The notes beneath the pieces are model-generated. The model was not told where the DNA came from, searched no databases, and worked only from the letters and a program-made list of their open reading frames with translations. Positions 1-11,107 of a stretch of 64,000 nt of DNA are shown piece after piece. Source of the stretch: Actinomyces sp. oral taxon 414 (lineage in GTDB: Bacteria; Actinomycetota; Actinomycetes; Actinomycetales; Actinomycetaceae); assembly GCF_001278845.1 (NCBI RefSeq), contig NZ_CP012590.1:2914001-2978000 (forward strand), given 5' to 3'. The first letter of the stretch is position 1. Every line of letters starts with the position of its first letter. Both the position numbers and the translations under genes were made by a program.

Positions 1-356
1 ACCGCCATCCACACGGCGGTGACGAAGGGCATGAGGAACAGGAACACGGAGCAGCCGACGGCGCCGACGAGGAAGAAGGGCTTGCGCCGCCCCCACTTGT
101 CCGACCAGGTCCGGTCCGACATCGCCCCGATGAGCGGCTGGATGAGCAGGCCGGTGACGGGACCGGCCAGGTTGAGGATGGGCAGCTCGTCGGGGGAGGC
201 CCCGAGGAACTGGTAGATGGGCGACATGACGTTCTGCTGCATGCCGAAGGAGTACTGAATGCCGAAGAAGCCGACGTTCATCAGCAGGATCTGGGGCGTG
301 GTCATCATGGGCTTGTGCGCCAGATCCACTTTCCCGTCGTGGGAGAACTGTGCCAT
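1..356 (-). CDS. MFS sugar-type transporter, N-terminal part
   Basis: Runs off the left edge; only about 118 N-terminal residues are visible. After a short polar start (MAQFSHDGKVDL) comes a first membrane helix, then a hydrophobic segment ending in GRRKPFFLVGA, the basic loop typical of major facilitator carriers between helices 2 and 3. The motif PQILLMNVGFFGIQYSFGMQQ-like helix 1 resembles the SLC45/GPH-type sugar carriers of actinobacteria, so a disaccharide:cation symporter is the best guess. The ATG at 356-354 is preceded by an AAGGAC ribosome site. Substrate cannot be read from this fragment. Confidence 0.75.
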   Translation of the reverse strand, partial: MAQFSHDGKVDLAHKPMMTTPQILLMNVGFFGIQYSFGMQQNVMSPIYQFLGASPDELPILNLAGPVTGLLIQPLIGAMSDRTWSDKWGRRKPFFLVGAVGCSVFLFLMPFVTAVWMA

Positions 357-489
357 GGGTCGTCCTTGTCCTGGGCAGGCGGGGATGGTCGACGGCGTCC
401 GGGTCCCGAGGCGGGCGCCGCGCCCCTCCCCCGGGCGGGCGCCGCACGGGGCGGCGGGGCGCTCGAGGAGGGGGCGGAACTATGATCCA

Positions 490-515
490 CCCAGTATATT
501 CAACGATTAACAGGC
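490..515 (-). promoter_or_regulatory. Candidate promoter with LacI-like operator
   Basis: An AT-rich island in GC-rich DNA upstream of the transporter. Read on the minus strand it has TATACT as a possible -10 (493-498) and just upstream an imperfect palindrome TGTTAATCGTTGAATA with a central CG (497-512), the layout of LacI-family operators. Four of six half-site bases match. Suggestive only. Confidence 0.35.
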
Positions 516-582
516 CCTTGGTCCCCTCTTGGGGCGGACGCGCGGCGGGGTCGGAGCGGCGCGGCCGGCGCCCCGACGCGCT

Positions 583-618
583 CCGGCCCCGCCGCCCGGA
601 TCGGGGCGGCGGGGCCGG
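583..618 (-). terminator. Strong GC hairpin after clpC
   Basis: A perfect 15-bp inverted repeat (583-597 with 604-618, 6-nt loop) lies about 40 bases past the clpC stop. It has no T-tract, as is common in high-GC actinobacteria. The rest of 357-655 holds no other gene. Confidence 0.6.
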
Positions 619-655
619 AAGCGGATGCGCCGGAGGGCGGGAGGATCGCCGGCCG

Positions 656-3244
<2,589 letters not shown>

Positions 3245-3396
3245 CGCTGGTTTCTTCTCCTCGGCACGTGCGAGTCGGTCGGTGCGCCCGCTTCCGCCAT
3301 CGGGATCTCACAGGGGGAGACCCGATCATGCCTGAAGCAGGGCGCGGGGCACGTGCTCGGTAAGGCTAACGGCGGGACGCGGGGGCCCATGCCCCT

Positions 3397-3410
3397 GTTC
3401 GCAGTGGGCG
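3397..3410. promoter_or_regulatory. Possible ClgR operator upstream of clpC
   Basis: GTTCGC-AGTGG-GCG fits the CGC-N5-GCG core used by ClgR, the activator of clp genes in actinobacteria, and lies about 155 bases before the clpC start. Two interior positions deviate from the reported consensus, so this is a weak call. Confidence 0.3.
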
Positions 3411-3518
3411 TGAGTCAGAGTTGAGCCGGACCCGCTCAGGGCCATTCGCCCGGCGCGCCCGACGTCGTCGGGCATAATCTGGCAACGTTTCAACCGCTTC
3501 CACCCGACGGAGGTTCTC

Positions 3519-3872
3519 ATGGCAACAACAACGCGTACCGTGACCGGCTCTCTGCCCGAGGTCGTCGCCTTCATCGAGCAGAGCGTCATGGCCCAGTCCT
3601 CCTCCGCCTCCATGGAGGCCGCCGTAGACCTGGAGACCCGGGAGGGCGGGGTGTGCGTGCGCGGATATGAGCGCTACAGCTGGACCGGCTCCAACCGCGT
3701 GGGCATGACCGTCACCTCCGTCCAGGACGGGCCCTACGTCCACATCGCCGGCATCTCGCTGGGCGGCAGCCAGGCCATGTTCTTCAAGGTCAACACCCTG
3801 GGCGAGGAGAACTTCCTGGGCACCCTGGACGCCGCAATCGACCAGTGGATCGCCCAGCATCCGCAGGGATGA
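3519..3872 (+). CDS. Small conserved cytoplasmic protein, DUF6054-like
   Basis: 117 residues with no signal peptide or membrane helix. Alternating hydrophobic pattern (VAFIEQSVM, GVCVRGYERYSW, NRVGMTVTSV, VHIAGISLG, AAIDQWIAQH) suggests a compact alpha/beta fold like small DUF6054-type proteins; family assignment is from memory of pattern, function unknown. The start has GGAGG at 3509-3513, six bases before the ATG, and a CATAAT -10-like hexamer at 3473-3478, so it has its own promoter, divergent from clpC. Confidence 0.75.
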   Translation: MATTTRTVTGSLPEVVAFIEQSVMAQSSSASMEAAVDLETREGGVCVRGYERYSWTGSNRVGMTVTSVQDGPYVHIAGISLGGSQAMFFKVNTLGEENFLGTLDAAIDQWIAQHPQG

Positions 3873-3883
3873 CGGCGCCCCGC

Positions 3884-4591
3884 TCAGCCCAGGTCCAGCA
3901 GCCCCCGTTTGAGGGCCTCGGCGACCGCCGCCGCCCGGGTGTCGACGCCCAGCTTGTGGAAGGCGCGCAGCAGATAGGTCTTGACAGTGGCCTCGGCGAT
4001 GAACAGCTCCGTGCCGATCTGGCTATTGGACCGGCCCCGGGAGACGGCCATGAGGATCTCGCGCTCGCGCGGGGAGAGCACCACCGGCGCCTGGGCCCCG
4101 TGAGCGGCGCCGTCCGCGCAATGGACCGCTTTCACCAGACGGGTCGTCACGGCCGGGCTGAGCACGCCGCGCCCGACGGCGGCGGCGCGCACGGCGGCGA
4201 GAATGTCCTCGCGTGGGGAGTCCTTGAGCAGGTAGCCGATGGCCCCGGCCTCCACGGCGGGCAGGATGTCGCCGTCGGTGTCGTAGGTGGTGAGTACCAC
4301 CACGCGGGGCGGGTCGGGGGCGGCCAGGATGCGCCGGGTGGCCTCCACGCCGTCGAGCACCGGCATGCGCAGGTCCATGAGGACCACGTCGGGGGCGAGT
4401 TCGCCGGCCAGCTCCACGGCCGCGGCACCGTCGGCGGCCTGTCCCACGACCTCGACGTCGGCGGCGGAGCCGAGCATGCCCATGAGCCCCGAACGCACCA
4501 CCGGGTGGTCGTCGACGACGAGGAGGCGCACCGGCGGTCGCGCACTGAGGGCGGGCGAGGAGGGCGAGGACAGAGCGAGGGTGTCATTCAC
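3884..4591 (-). CDS. LuxR/NarL-type response regulator 1
   Basis: Two-component output protein. Receiver domain with acidic pair D27-D28, phospho-acceptor D73 in VVLMDLRMP, conserved YLLKDSP; C-terminal LuxR helix-turn-helix (LSPREREILMAVSRGRSNSQIGTEL pattern). The GTG start overlaps the kinase stop as GTGA, so it is translated coupled to the kinase. Last gene of an ATPase-permease-kinase-regulator operon, hence likely controls that exporter. Nearly the same as the regulator at 9165-9923, with long stretches identical at DNA level. Confidence 0.93.
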   Translation of the reverse strand: MNDTLALSSPSSPALSARPPVRLLVVDDHPVVRSGLMGMLGSAADVEVVGQAADGAAAVELAGELAPDVVLMDLRMPVLDGVEATRRILAAPDPPRVVVLTTYDTDGDILPAVEAGAIGYLLKDSPREDILAAVRAAAVGRGVLSPAVTTRLVKAVHCADGAAHGAQAPVVLSPREREILMAVSRGRSNSQIGTELFIAEATVKTYLLRAFHKLGVDTRAAAVAEALKRGLLDLG

Positions 4592-5703
4592 AGGGGCATT
4601 CTGGCTTCGATCACCGTCCCGTGGCGACCACCGGCGCCGTCCGCGCGCAGCGGGGCGATGACCAGTGTCCCGCCCAGGGACTCCACGCGAGAACGCATGC
4701 CGGTCAGCCCGATCCCCTCCGGGGCGCCGCCGACGCCCACGCCGTCGTCACCCACCGTGACGACGAGCTCGCCGTCGTGTGCGCTCACGAGCACCTCGGC
4801 GCGCTCGGCGCGGGAGTGACGCACGACATTGCTCAGCGCCTCCTGGACCAGGCGCAGGACGACGACCTGGAGGGCCGGGGGCAGGTCCGCGGGCGCGGGA
4901 GCGCCGAGCGAGACCTCCACCCCCCGACTCCCCTGGGCCGCCACCAACCGCCGCAGCGCCGCGTCCAGGCCGCCCGAGCGCAGGGCACTGGGCCCCCGCC
5001 CCGCCACAAGCGCCCGGGCCTCGGTGAGGTTGTCGCGCGAGACCTCCTCGATCTGGGCCAGCCGCTCGTGCAGCGCCGGGCCCCCCTCCTGCTCGGGCTC
5101 CTCCAGCTCGGCGCGCGCGGCCTGGGACAGGGCGACCACGGACACGAAGCCCTGGGCCAGGGTGTCGTGGACCTCCCGCGCCCAGCGCTCCCGCTCGGCG
5201 GCGGCGCCCGCCGCGTGCTCGGCGGCGGCGAGCTCCCCCTGGGTCCGGGCCAGGGCCTCCATGGCCCGCTCCTTGTCGGCCAGCGCGGTCATGAGATCGG
5301 CCCGGGCCATCTGGACCCGGGTCACCCACGTCCCCGTGACCAGGCACACCAGGACTGTCACCAGGGCGGCCTGCCACCAGTCCTTCTCGCCCTGCACGAA
5401 CAGGGCGGCAGCGATGCCGACGCCGAAGACGACGACGGCCGCCGCCGCGGCCCAGTAGCGCGTATGGACCAGCCACAGCAGCGGGAAGACCAGGAAGAAC
5501 CCGAGGAAGGCCCACATGGTGCGGGTCAGCGCCACCAGATCGGCGGCCGCGAGCGCCCAGGTGAGAACGCGCCAGGCCCGCCCCGGCAGGCCCAGCCGAC
5601 TGAGGGGGACGTGGACGCCCCCGGGGCGTCCGTTGCCCCGGGAGACGAAGTCGACGAGCCGGTCCCAGCGACCGGTCGCCGGCTCCGTCCCCCCTGATGT
5701 CAT
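4588..5703 (-). CDS. NarL-family sensor histidine kinase 1
   Basis: 371 residues. Several N-terminal membrane helices (about 45-125), a coiled-coil linker, HisKA_3 dimerisation domain with phospho-acceptor H179 in REVHDTLAQGF, and a HATPase domain (N-box QEALSNVVRHS, G-box DDGVGV). No extracytoplasmic sensor domain, as in DesK/LiaS-type intramembrane sensors. The ATG at 5703 overlaps the permease stop (ATGA), which fixes the start and excludes a longer reading frame running into the permease gene. Confidence 0.92.
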   Translation of the reverse strand: MTSGGTEPATGRWDRLVDFVSRGNGRPGGVHVPLSRLGLPGRAWRVLTWALAAADLVALTRTMWAFLGFFLVFPLLWLVHTRYWAAAAAVVVFGVGIAAALFVQGEKDWWQAALVTVLVCLVTGTWVTRVQMARADLMTALADKERAMEALARTQGELAAAEHAAGAAAERERWAREVHDTLAQGFVSVVALSQAARAELEEPEQEGGPALHERLAQIEEVSRDNLTEARALVAGRGPSALRSGGLDAALRRLVAAQGSRGVEVSLGAPAPADLPPALQVVVLRLVQEALSNVVRHSRAERAEVLVSAHDGELVVTVGDDGVGVGGAPEGIGLTGMRSRVESLGGTLVIAPLRADGAGGRHGTVIEARMPL

Positions 5704-6572
5704 CTGTCCACCGTATCGCGTCGGGTGAGGATAATGGCGGCCACGATGCCGCCCACGAGCCAGGCGGTCACGACGGCCAGGCCCTTGCCGGTCTCCCAGG
5801 CCCCGGTGGGTTCGGCGGCGCCGAAGGAGGCGGGCAGGAGGGCCTCGCGCATGAGCTCGGCGGACCAGCGCACCGGGAAGACCGAGAAGATGTCCACCAT
5901 CCAGGTCGGCAGCTGGGCCAGGGGCAGGAAGAGGCCGGAGACGAACTGGAAGAGGATGACCAGCGGCGTCATAATCCCCGAGGCGGCGCGCGAGGAGGGG
6001 CACAGGCGGCCGACCGCCAGTCCCAGGGCCGTGCACGCGCCGATGGTGAGCACCAGGGTCAGGGCCATGAGCCCCCAGGAGCGGGCGGCGCCGGGCAGGG
6101 CGATGCCCAGGGCGAAGTGGCCCACGACCATGAGGACGACGACGTTGAGCAGGGCCAAGATAGTGTTGTACAGGCACTTGGCGGTCACGTGGGCCCACGG
6201 GGGCACGGGCAGGACGGCCAGGCGCTTGAGTTCGCCGGTCTCCCTCTCGGAGGCCACGGAGATGGCCAGGATCTGCAGGCAGGTCATGAGCACGCCCATA
6301 ATGATCATCACCGGCAGCATGTATTCGCCGTAGGTGATGCCCCCGTTGATCCTCCAGGGGAAGACGGTGTGGAAGAGCACCAGCATGGCCAGGGGGTAGA
6401 TGATCCCCATGACGAAGGAGATGGGTTCGCGCACGAAGGCGAGCAGGCTGGTGCGGGTCAGGGTGATCACGGCGGCCGCAGAGCCTCCGGGGCGCTGGAC
6501 GGTTCGGGCGGGTGCGGTCGCGTGCGGGGCGGCGACGTGCTGGGCGGGGGCGTGCGGGGCGGCGGCGGTCAT
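5700..6572 (-). CDS. ABC-2 type exporter permease 1
   Basis: 290 residues with about six hydrophobic helices and the ABC-2/DrrB pattern: cytoplasmic N-terminus, LTRTSLLAFVREPISFVMGIIYP helix entry, RETGELKRLAVLPV coupling region. Start chosen at ATG 6572 (AGGA nearby); upstream in-frame sequence is the ATPase gene read out of frame. Pairs with the ATPase at 6610-7473 as an exporter for drugs, lipids or peptides; substrate unknown. Confidence 0.9.
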   Translation of the reverse strand: MTAAAPHAPAQHVAAPHATAPARTVQRPGGSAAAVITLTRTSLLAFVREPISFVMGIIYPLAMLVLFHTVFPWRINGGITYGEYMLPVMIIMGVLMTCLQILAISVASERETGELKRLAVLPVPPWAHVTAKCLYNTILALLNVVVLMVVGHFALGIALPGAARSWGLMALTLVLTIGACTALGLAVGRLCPSSRAASGIMTPLVILFQFVSGLFLPLAQLPTWMVDIFSVFPVRWSAELMREALLPASFGAAEPTGAWETGKGLAVVTAWLVGGIVAAIILTRRDTVDR

Positions 6573-6609
6573 GGGGTTCCTCGGGTCGGCGGCGGTGCGG
6601 GTGCGGAGT

Positions 6610-7473
6610 TCAGGCGGCGTGGTGGCGGGAGATGAGGTCGAGGTAGTGGTCCTCCAGGGTGGGGGTGCGCACTTGCAGGCCGGGGATCTCCCCGTCGGGG
6701 CCGGCCAGGCGGTCGGCCAGGCGCCGTACGACGGCGGTGGGGGCGGTGGTGTGCTCGGTGCGCTCGGCGCCGTTCTCGATCCAGCTGACGGTGCGTTTGC
6801 CGCCGGCCTGGCGGGCCAGGGCCTCGGGGGCGCCGCGCTCGACAATGCGCCCGCCCAGGACGATGGCGACGTCGTCGGCCAGGTGGGCGGCCTCGTCGAG
6901 GTAGTGGGTGGTCAGCAGCACGGTGGTGCCGTCCGCCCGCAGGTCCTTGACGAGTTTCCAGAAGACGCGGCGCGCCTTGGGGTCGAAGCCGGTGGTGGGT
7001 TCGTCGAGGAACAGCAGTTCGGGGCGGCCGATAATGGCCAGGGCCACGTCAAGGCGGCGCCGGCGTCCCCCGGACAGGCGCGAGGCGCGGGTGGCGGCGT
7101 CGTCGGCCAGGCCCACTCGCCCGATGGTGGCGGCGACGTCGGCCGGCCGGGCGAAGAAGCGGGCCACGTGGGCGACGGCCTCGGTGACGGTGAGGTCCTT
7201 GAAGTCGGCGGAGGTCTGGGAGACGACGCCGATGCGGGCCCGCCAGGCGCGCGAGGAGCGCTGGGGGTCGTGGCCCAGGACCGCCACGGCCCCGCCGTCG
7301 CGCCGGCGCAGGCCCTGGAGGATCTCCACGGTGGTGGTCTTGCCGGCGCCGTTGGGCCCCAGCAGGGCCAGGACGCCGCCGGCGGGGATCACCAGGTCCA
7401 GGCCTTGCAGGACACGCTTATCGCCGTAGGACTTGGTCAGGGACTCGATGACGATCGCCGGTGATGTGGTCAT
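6610..7473 (-). CDS. DrrA-type ABC exporter ATPase 1
   Basis: 287 residues, start at ATG 7473 with AAGGA. Walker A GPNGAGKT (39-46), signature LSGGRRRRL, Walker B LLFLDEPTTGFDP, H-loop TTHYLDEA; the C-terminal ~70 residues form the DrrA-like extension. Energises the adjacent ABC-2 permease at the membrane. First gene of the operon that continues to 3884. Confidence 0.94.
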   Translation of the reverse strand: MTTSPAIVIESLTKSYGDKRVLQGLDLVIPAGGVLALLGPNGAGKTTTVEILQGLRRRDGGAVAVLGHDPQRSSRAWRARIGVVSQTSADFKDLTVTEAVAHVARFFARPADVAATIGRVGLADDAATRASRLSGGRRRRLDVALAIIGRPELLFLDEPTTGFDPKARRVFWKLVKDLRADGTTVLLTTHYLDEAAHLADDVAIVLGGRIVERGAPEALARQAGGKRTVSWIENGAERTEHTTAPTAVVRRLADRLAGPDGEIPGLQVRTPTLEDHYLDLISRHHAA

Positions 7474-7656
7474 GGCGGCATCCTTCGCCCCGCGCCGGCG
7501 CCCCGGTAGCCACCAACCGGTTCTCACGGATTGTCCGCCGTTCGGTGGACACCGCCGCCCCCCTCGCCGAAACCGGCGGAAACGACACGCGAGACCGGCG
7601 GAAACGGCATTCGATTCGATGTATTCGGTTGCCTGCCGTCGCGTCCCCTGCCCTCC

Positions 7657-7803
7657 GCTACGCCTCTTTCGTTCTGCTACGCACTTTCACCCTCTGCTAC
7701 GCCCCTTTCCCTCGTACAGTGAAGGGTGAAGGGGCGTAGCAGAACGAAAGAGGCGTAGCAGAACAAAAGAGGCGTAGCAGAACGAAAGAGGCGTAGCAGA
7801 CGA
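7657..7803. repeat. 19-bp-period array, GGCGTAG word, in inverted halves
   Basis: GGCGTAG recurs at 7734, 7753, 7772 and 7791, exactly every 19 bases (unit GAGGCGTAGCAGAACGAAA). Its complement CTACGC recurs at 7659, 7678 and 7698, so the whole array is one large inverted repeat around the centre CTCGTACAGTGAAGGGTGA (about 7712-7730). A related array with the same centre in the other orientation is at 54429-54539. No open reading frame; role unknown. Confidence 0.9.
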
Positions 7804-7913
7804 GGGTCCGCGCTCCTGTGGTCGGCGAGGATGATCGGTTCGGACCCGGAAGGTTATTCTGGGGTGTCTGCGTGTGGCGGGTGGGACTCCTGGGGCGACC
7901 CGGGGCGAGGTCG

Positions 7914-8033
7914 TGTCCAAATCTGCCACAAAGGCGCCCCGCGGCGGAATCGGCGGCGAACAGAAGCGCGGAATATCAACGATTCTCTTCCGGCGTTCCG
8001 GCTCGGTCGGGGTCTTTGTGGCAGATTTGGACA
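7914..8033. repeat. Palindromic element family 2, copy 1
   Basis: TGTCCAAATCTGCCACAAAG at 7914-7933 is perfectly inverted at 8014-8033, 80 bases apart. Between them lies the core CGCGGAATATCAACGATTCT (7967-7986), which is identical in copy 2 at 44266-44284. Could be a structured transcript or a protein-binding/transposition site. Confidence 0.85.
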
Positions 8034-8214
8034 ACCGGCGCCGCCGCGGACCGGCCGGGGGAGGGCGGTCGCCCGCCTCGGCGAGGTCCACGACGCCAAC
8101 ACCGGCGCGGGCACCCGCGCGGAGGGCGGTCGCAGACCGGGCGAGCGCCCCATCCGACCGCGCCGGCCCCGCGAGAGCCCCGCCCGGCCCCGCGCAGGCG
8201 CCCCGATCCGCGAG

Positions 8215-8362
8215 ATCGCCACTTAACCCACGAGAACGTACCTCTAGCAGACGATCTCGCGGGTTACCCGGCGATCTCGGCGGTTAAGTGACGATCTCGA
8301 GGGTTACCCGGCGATCTCGCGGACCGCCACGCCGATCCCCGGGCGCCCCGCATCACCGCCCG
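8215..8362. repeat. 20-bp-period array, CGATCTCG word
   Basis: CGATCTCG occurs at exact 20-base steps (units start 8251, 8271, 8291, 8311), with the complement CGAGATCG just upstream (about 8210). Units alternate GGGTTACCCG and GCGGTTAAGTG tails. A locus at 45079-45206 has the same flanks (ACGTACCTCTAGCAGACG and CACCGCCCG) but a different word, CGTGCTCG. Confidence 0.85.
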
Positions 8363-8425
8363 CTGAATAACCTTCCTGCGGCCCTGCGGCCCTGCGGCCC
8401 TGCGGCCCCGTGAGCCCCGGGGGCC

Positions 8426-9058
8426 TTATGCCCGCACGCGCCTGCGCAGGCCCCGCACCGTCCCGCGGGTCATGAGCCGGGCGACGGGGCGCACCGCTCG
8501 CACCACCGCCGTGGTCGCACCCCGGTGGGGCAGGTAGCGCTCCCGGATCCGCAGGCGGCAGCGACCGGAATCGCGGCTGTCGGGCTCGTCGAGGACGAAG
8601 GCCCAGGAGAAGTCGAAGTCCATGGCCGCCCCGGACGGCGCGGCCCCGCCGTCGGAGGACAGGACGAGGCAGCGCCCGGGCTCCAGGCGCGCGACGGTCA
8701 GGGCGACGTCGGCGGCCAGGCGCACCCGGTCGCCGACGGCGAGGTCCTGCCACCGCGATTCGATGCGCCGGGCGTTGGTGATGCCCACGCCCGCCAGGCG
8801 CTCGAGCAGGTCGAAGCTGTAGAAGCCGCCGCGCCCGTAGCCCATCTGCACCAGCCAGGGCCAGACCTCCGCGGCCGGGGCGTCAATGCGGGCCTGGTGG
8901 GTCTCGACGATGGTCGCCCCGGGTACCAGGTCGTCGCCGGGCAGTGGGAGCGAGTCGTCCCCGCGCGGGCGCAGGACCCGGGCGGTCAGCGCCAGCGCCC
9001 CGAGGAGGCCGACGCCGGTGGTCGCGAGAAGGGCGATGCGGTTCTGCGGGCGGTCCAT
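8426..9058 (-). CDS. SRPBCC-fold membrane-anchored protein
   Basis: 210 residues from ATG 9058. An N-terminal helix (IALLATTGVGLLGALALTA) anchors it; the rest has the START/SRPBCC pattern: I-DAPAAEVWPWLVQMGYGRGGFYSFDLLERL near the start of the domain and RYLPHRG near the end. Such proteins bind hydrophobic ligands; the ligand is unknown. Sits between the two ABC/two-component operons, same strand. Confidence 0.75.
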   Translation of the reverse strand: MDRPQNRIALLATTGVGLLGALALTARVLRPRGDDSLPLPGDDLVPGATIVETHQARIDAPAAEVWPWLVQMGYGRGGFYSFDLLERLAGVGITNARRIESRWQDLAVGDRVRLAADVALTVARLEPGRCLVLSSDGGAAPSGAAMDFDFSWAFVLDEPDSRDSGRCRLRIRERYLPHRGATTAVVRAVRPVARLMTRGTVRGLRRRVRA

Positions 9059-9164
9059 GGGGTCATGGTCCCCGCCCGCCGTCGTCCCCCGCAAATCCGC
9101 CCGCTGCGGCGCCCCGCGGCCGCGCCGCAGAGGGCGGGGCCGCGAAGGGGGCGCCGGGAGGCGT

Positions 9165-9923
9165 TCAGCCCAGGTCCAGCAGGCCGCGGCGCAGAGCCTC
9201 GGTGACGGCGGCCGTGCGCGAGTCGACGCCGAGCTTGTGGAAGGCGCGCAGCAGGTGCGTCTTGACGGTGGCCTCGGTGATGTACAGCTCGCGGCCGATC
9301 TGGCTGTTGGAGTGGCCCCGGGAGACGGCGGCCAGGACCTCCCGCTCGCGCGGGGAGAGGGTGACCGGCGCCCCGGCGTCCGGGCGGCCGGCTCCGCCTC
9401 CGCCGCCGGGCGCGCCGCCGCGGCCGGATGCGCGGGCGGCCCCCACCAGCCGCGTGGTGACGGTGGGGCTCAGCGCGCTGCGCCCCGCGGCGGCGGCGCG
9501 CACGGCGGCGAGGATGTCCTCGCGCGGGGAGTCCTTGAGCAGGTAGCCGATGGCCCCGGCCTCCACGGCCCGCAGGATGTCGCCGTCGGTGTCGTAGGTG
9601 GTGAGTACCACCACGCGGGGCGGGTCGGGGGCGGCCAGGATGCGCCGGGTGGCCTCCACGCCGTCGAGACCGGGCATGCGCAGGTCCATGAGGACCACGT
9701 CGGGGGCGAGTTCGCCGGCCAGTTCCACGGCCGCGGCGCCGTCGGCGGCCTGTCCCACGACCTCGAGGTCGTCCTCGCCGGAGAGCATGCCCACGATCCC
9801 CGAGCGCACCACCGGGTGGTCGTCGACGACGAGGAGTCTGATGCGGGCGGGCGCCCCGCGGTCCGGGTCGGGCCGGTCGGGGCGGGGGGCGTCGGGGGCG
9901 CAGGGGCGGGCGGTGGCGTTCAC
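9165..9923 (-). CDS. LuxR/NarL-type response regulator 2
   Basis: 252 residues, GTG start overlapping the kinase stop. Receiver with acidic pair D34-D35 and phospho-acceptor D80 in VVLMDLRMP; C-terminal LuxR helix-turn-helix. Differs from regulator 1 mainly in a longer N-terminus and a Gly-rich linker (SGRGGAPGGGGGAG) between domains. Probably controls the exporter operon it ends. Confidence 0.93.
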   Translation of the reverse strand: MNATARPCAPDAPRPDRPDPDRGAPARIRLLVVDDHPVVRSGIVGMLSGEDDLEVVGQAADGAAAVELAGELAPDVVLMDLRMPGLDGVEATRRILAAPDPPRVVVLTTYDTDGDILRAVEAGAIGYLLKDSPREDILAAVRAAAAGRSALSPTVTTRLVGAARASGRGGAPGGGGGAGRPDAGAPVTLSPREREVLAAVSRGHSNSQIGRELYITEATVKTHLLRAFHKLGVDSRTAAVTEALRRGLLDLG

Positions 9924-11107
9924 AGGGGGATTCTCGCTTCCACGACGGTTCCGGTGCGCCCGTCGGCGTCGGGGGCGCGGGCGGGGTCGACGGTGAGGGT
10001 GCCGCCCAGGGACTCCACGCGCGAGCGCATGCCGGTCAGGCCGGTGCCCTCGGCCCGCCCGCCCGTGCCCGTGCCGTCGTCGGTCACGGTGATGACCAGT
10101 TCGCGCTCCGCCCCGAGGCGCTCGACGGCGACGACGACCTCGGCGTGCCCGGCGCGGGAGTGGCGGGCGATATTGGACAGGGCCTCCTGGACGGTGCGCA
10201 CGACGACGACCTCGACCGCGCGGGCCAGGTCCCGGGGCGGGCGGGCGTCGAGGTCGATGTCGAGCCCCGGGTCCCTCCGGGCGTCGACGAGGCGGTTCAG
10301 GGCCTGGACCAGGTCGCCCGAGCGCAGGGCGGAGGGGCCCTCGCCGGCGACGAGGGCGCGCGCCTCGGCGAGGTTGTCGCGGGCGAGGGCCTCCATCTGG
10401 TCCAGGCGGGAGGCGGCCTCGTCGACGCGGTCGCGGGTCAGTTCGGCGCGGGCGGCCTGGGTCAGGGTGATAACGGAGATGAACCCCTGGGCCAGGGTGT
10501 CGTGGACCTCGCGGGCCCAGCGCCGGTGCTCGGCGTCCCGGCCGGCGGCGCGCTCGGCGGCGGCGAGCTCGGCCTGGGCGGCGGCCAGGGCCTCGCGGGC
10601 GATGCGCTCATTGTCCAGGGCGGCGGCCAGGGCGGTGGAGATGTCGTAGACGCGCCAGAACCACAGGCCGATGAACAGGGAGAACAGGCAGGACAGGCCG
10701 CCGTTGGCCCCGGCCGCGACCGCGTCGGATCCGGAGCGCACCAGGGTCGCCGCACCGATGCCGATGGAGAAGGCGACGGTGGCCGCCACCCCGGAGCGGC
10801 GGGTGCGGTGGACGGCCCACAGGAGGGGGTAGATGACGAAGAACAGGATGCCCGCCCAGCCGTTGCGCCCCGCCGCCAGGAGCACGGCCCCGGCCGCCGC
10901 CCAGATGACGGCGAGGGCGGCCCGGTGGCGGGCGGGGCTGTCGGGGGCCCGCACGAGGTCGAGCAGGATGCCGGGACGGTGACCGCCGGCGGGGACGGGC
11001 CGACGCCCACCCCGGCCCGTCCCCGCCGGCGGGGCGGGCGCGGGCCGGGACGGTCCGGGCGTCGGGGGGATCTCGTCCCTCATGGCGGACTTGGCGGACT
11101 CGCTCAC
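9920..11107 (-). CDS. NarL-family sensor histidine kinase 2
   Basis: 395 residues from GTG 11107, which overlaps the permease stop (GTGA) just as in the sister operon. Pro/Ala-rich N-terminus, membrane helices (about 63-150), phospho-acceptor H202 in REVHDTLAQGF, HATPase domain with QEALSNIARHS and DDGTGTGG. Paralogue of the kinase at 4588-5703. An ATG at about 11083 is an alternative start. Confidence 0.92.
   Translation of the reverse strand: MSESAKSAMRDEIPPTPGPSRPAPAPPAGTGRGGRRPVPAGGHRPGILLDLVRAPDSPARHRAALAVIWAAAGAVLLAAGRNGWAGILFFVIYPLLWAVHRTRRSGVAATVAFSIGIGAATLVRSGSDAVAAGANGGLSCLFSLFIGLWFWRVYDISTALAAALDNERIAREALAAAQAELAAAERAAGRDAEHRRWAREVHDTLAQGFISVITLTQAARAELTRDRVDEAASRLDQMEALARDNLAEARALVAGEGPSALRSGDLVQALNRLVDARRDPGLDIDLDARPPRDLARAVEVVVVRTVQEALSNIARHSRAGHAEVVVAVERLGAERELVITVTDDGTGTGGRAEGTGLTGMRSRVESLGGTLTVDPARAPDADGRTGTVVEARIPL

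Larger units (their letters stand above)
7849..8375. mobile_element. Transposase-less element with IS-like ends, copy 1
   Basis: Bounded by GAAGGTTATTC (7849) and GAATAACCTTC (to 8375), the same ends as the insertion sequences at 29528 and 47047. The 527-bp interior has no gene. It carries the 20-bp inverted repeat at 7914-8033 and the 20-bp-period array at 8215-8330. Very similar in size and content to the element at 44147-44678. No clear target duplication here (CCG left, CTG right). Confidence 0.65.

Noticed and set aside
3845..4819. Plus-strand ORF over the regulator and kinase genes
   Set aside because: Antisense shadow; His/Gly-rich and same artefact appears at the paralogous locus 8886-10649.
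7657..7803. CRISPR-like array
   Set aside because: Period is 19 bases in total, leaving no spacers, with inverted halves and no cas genes nearby.
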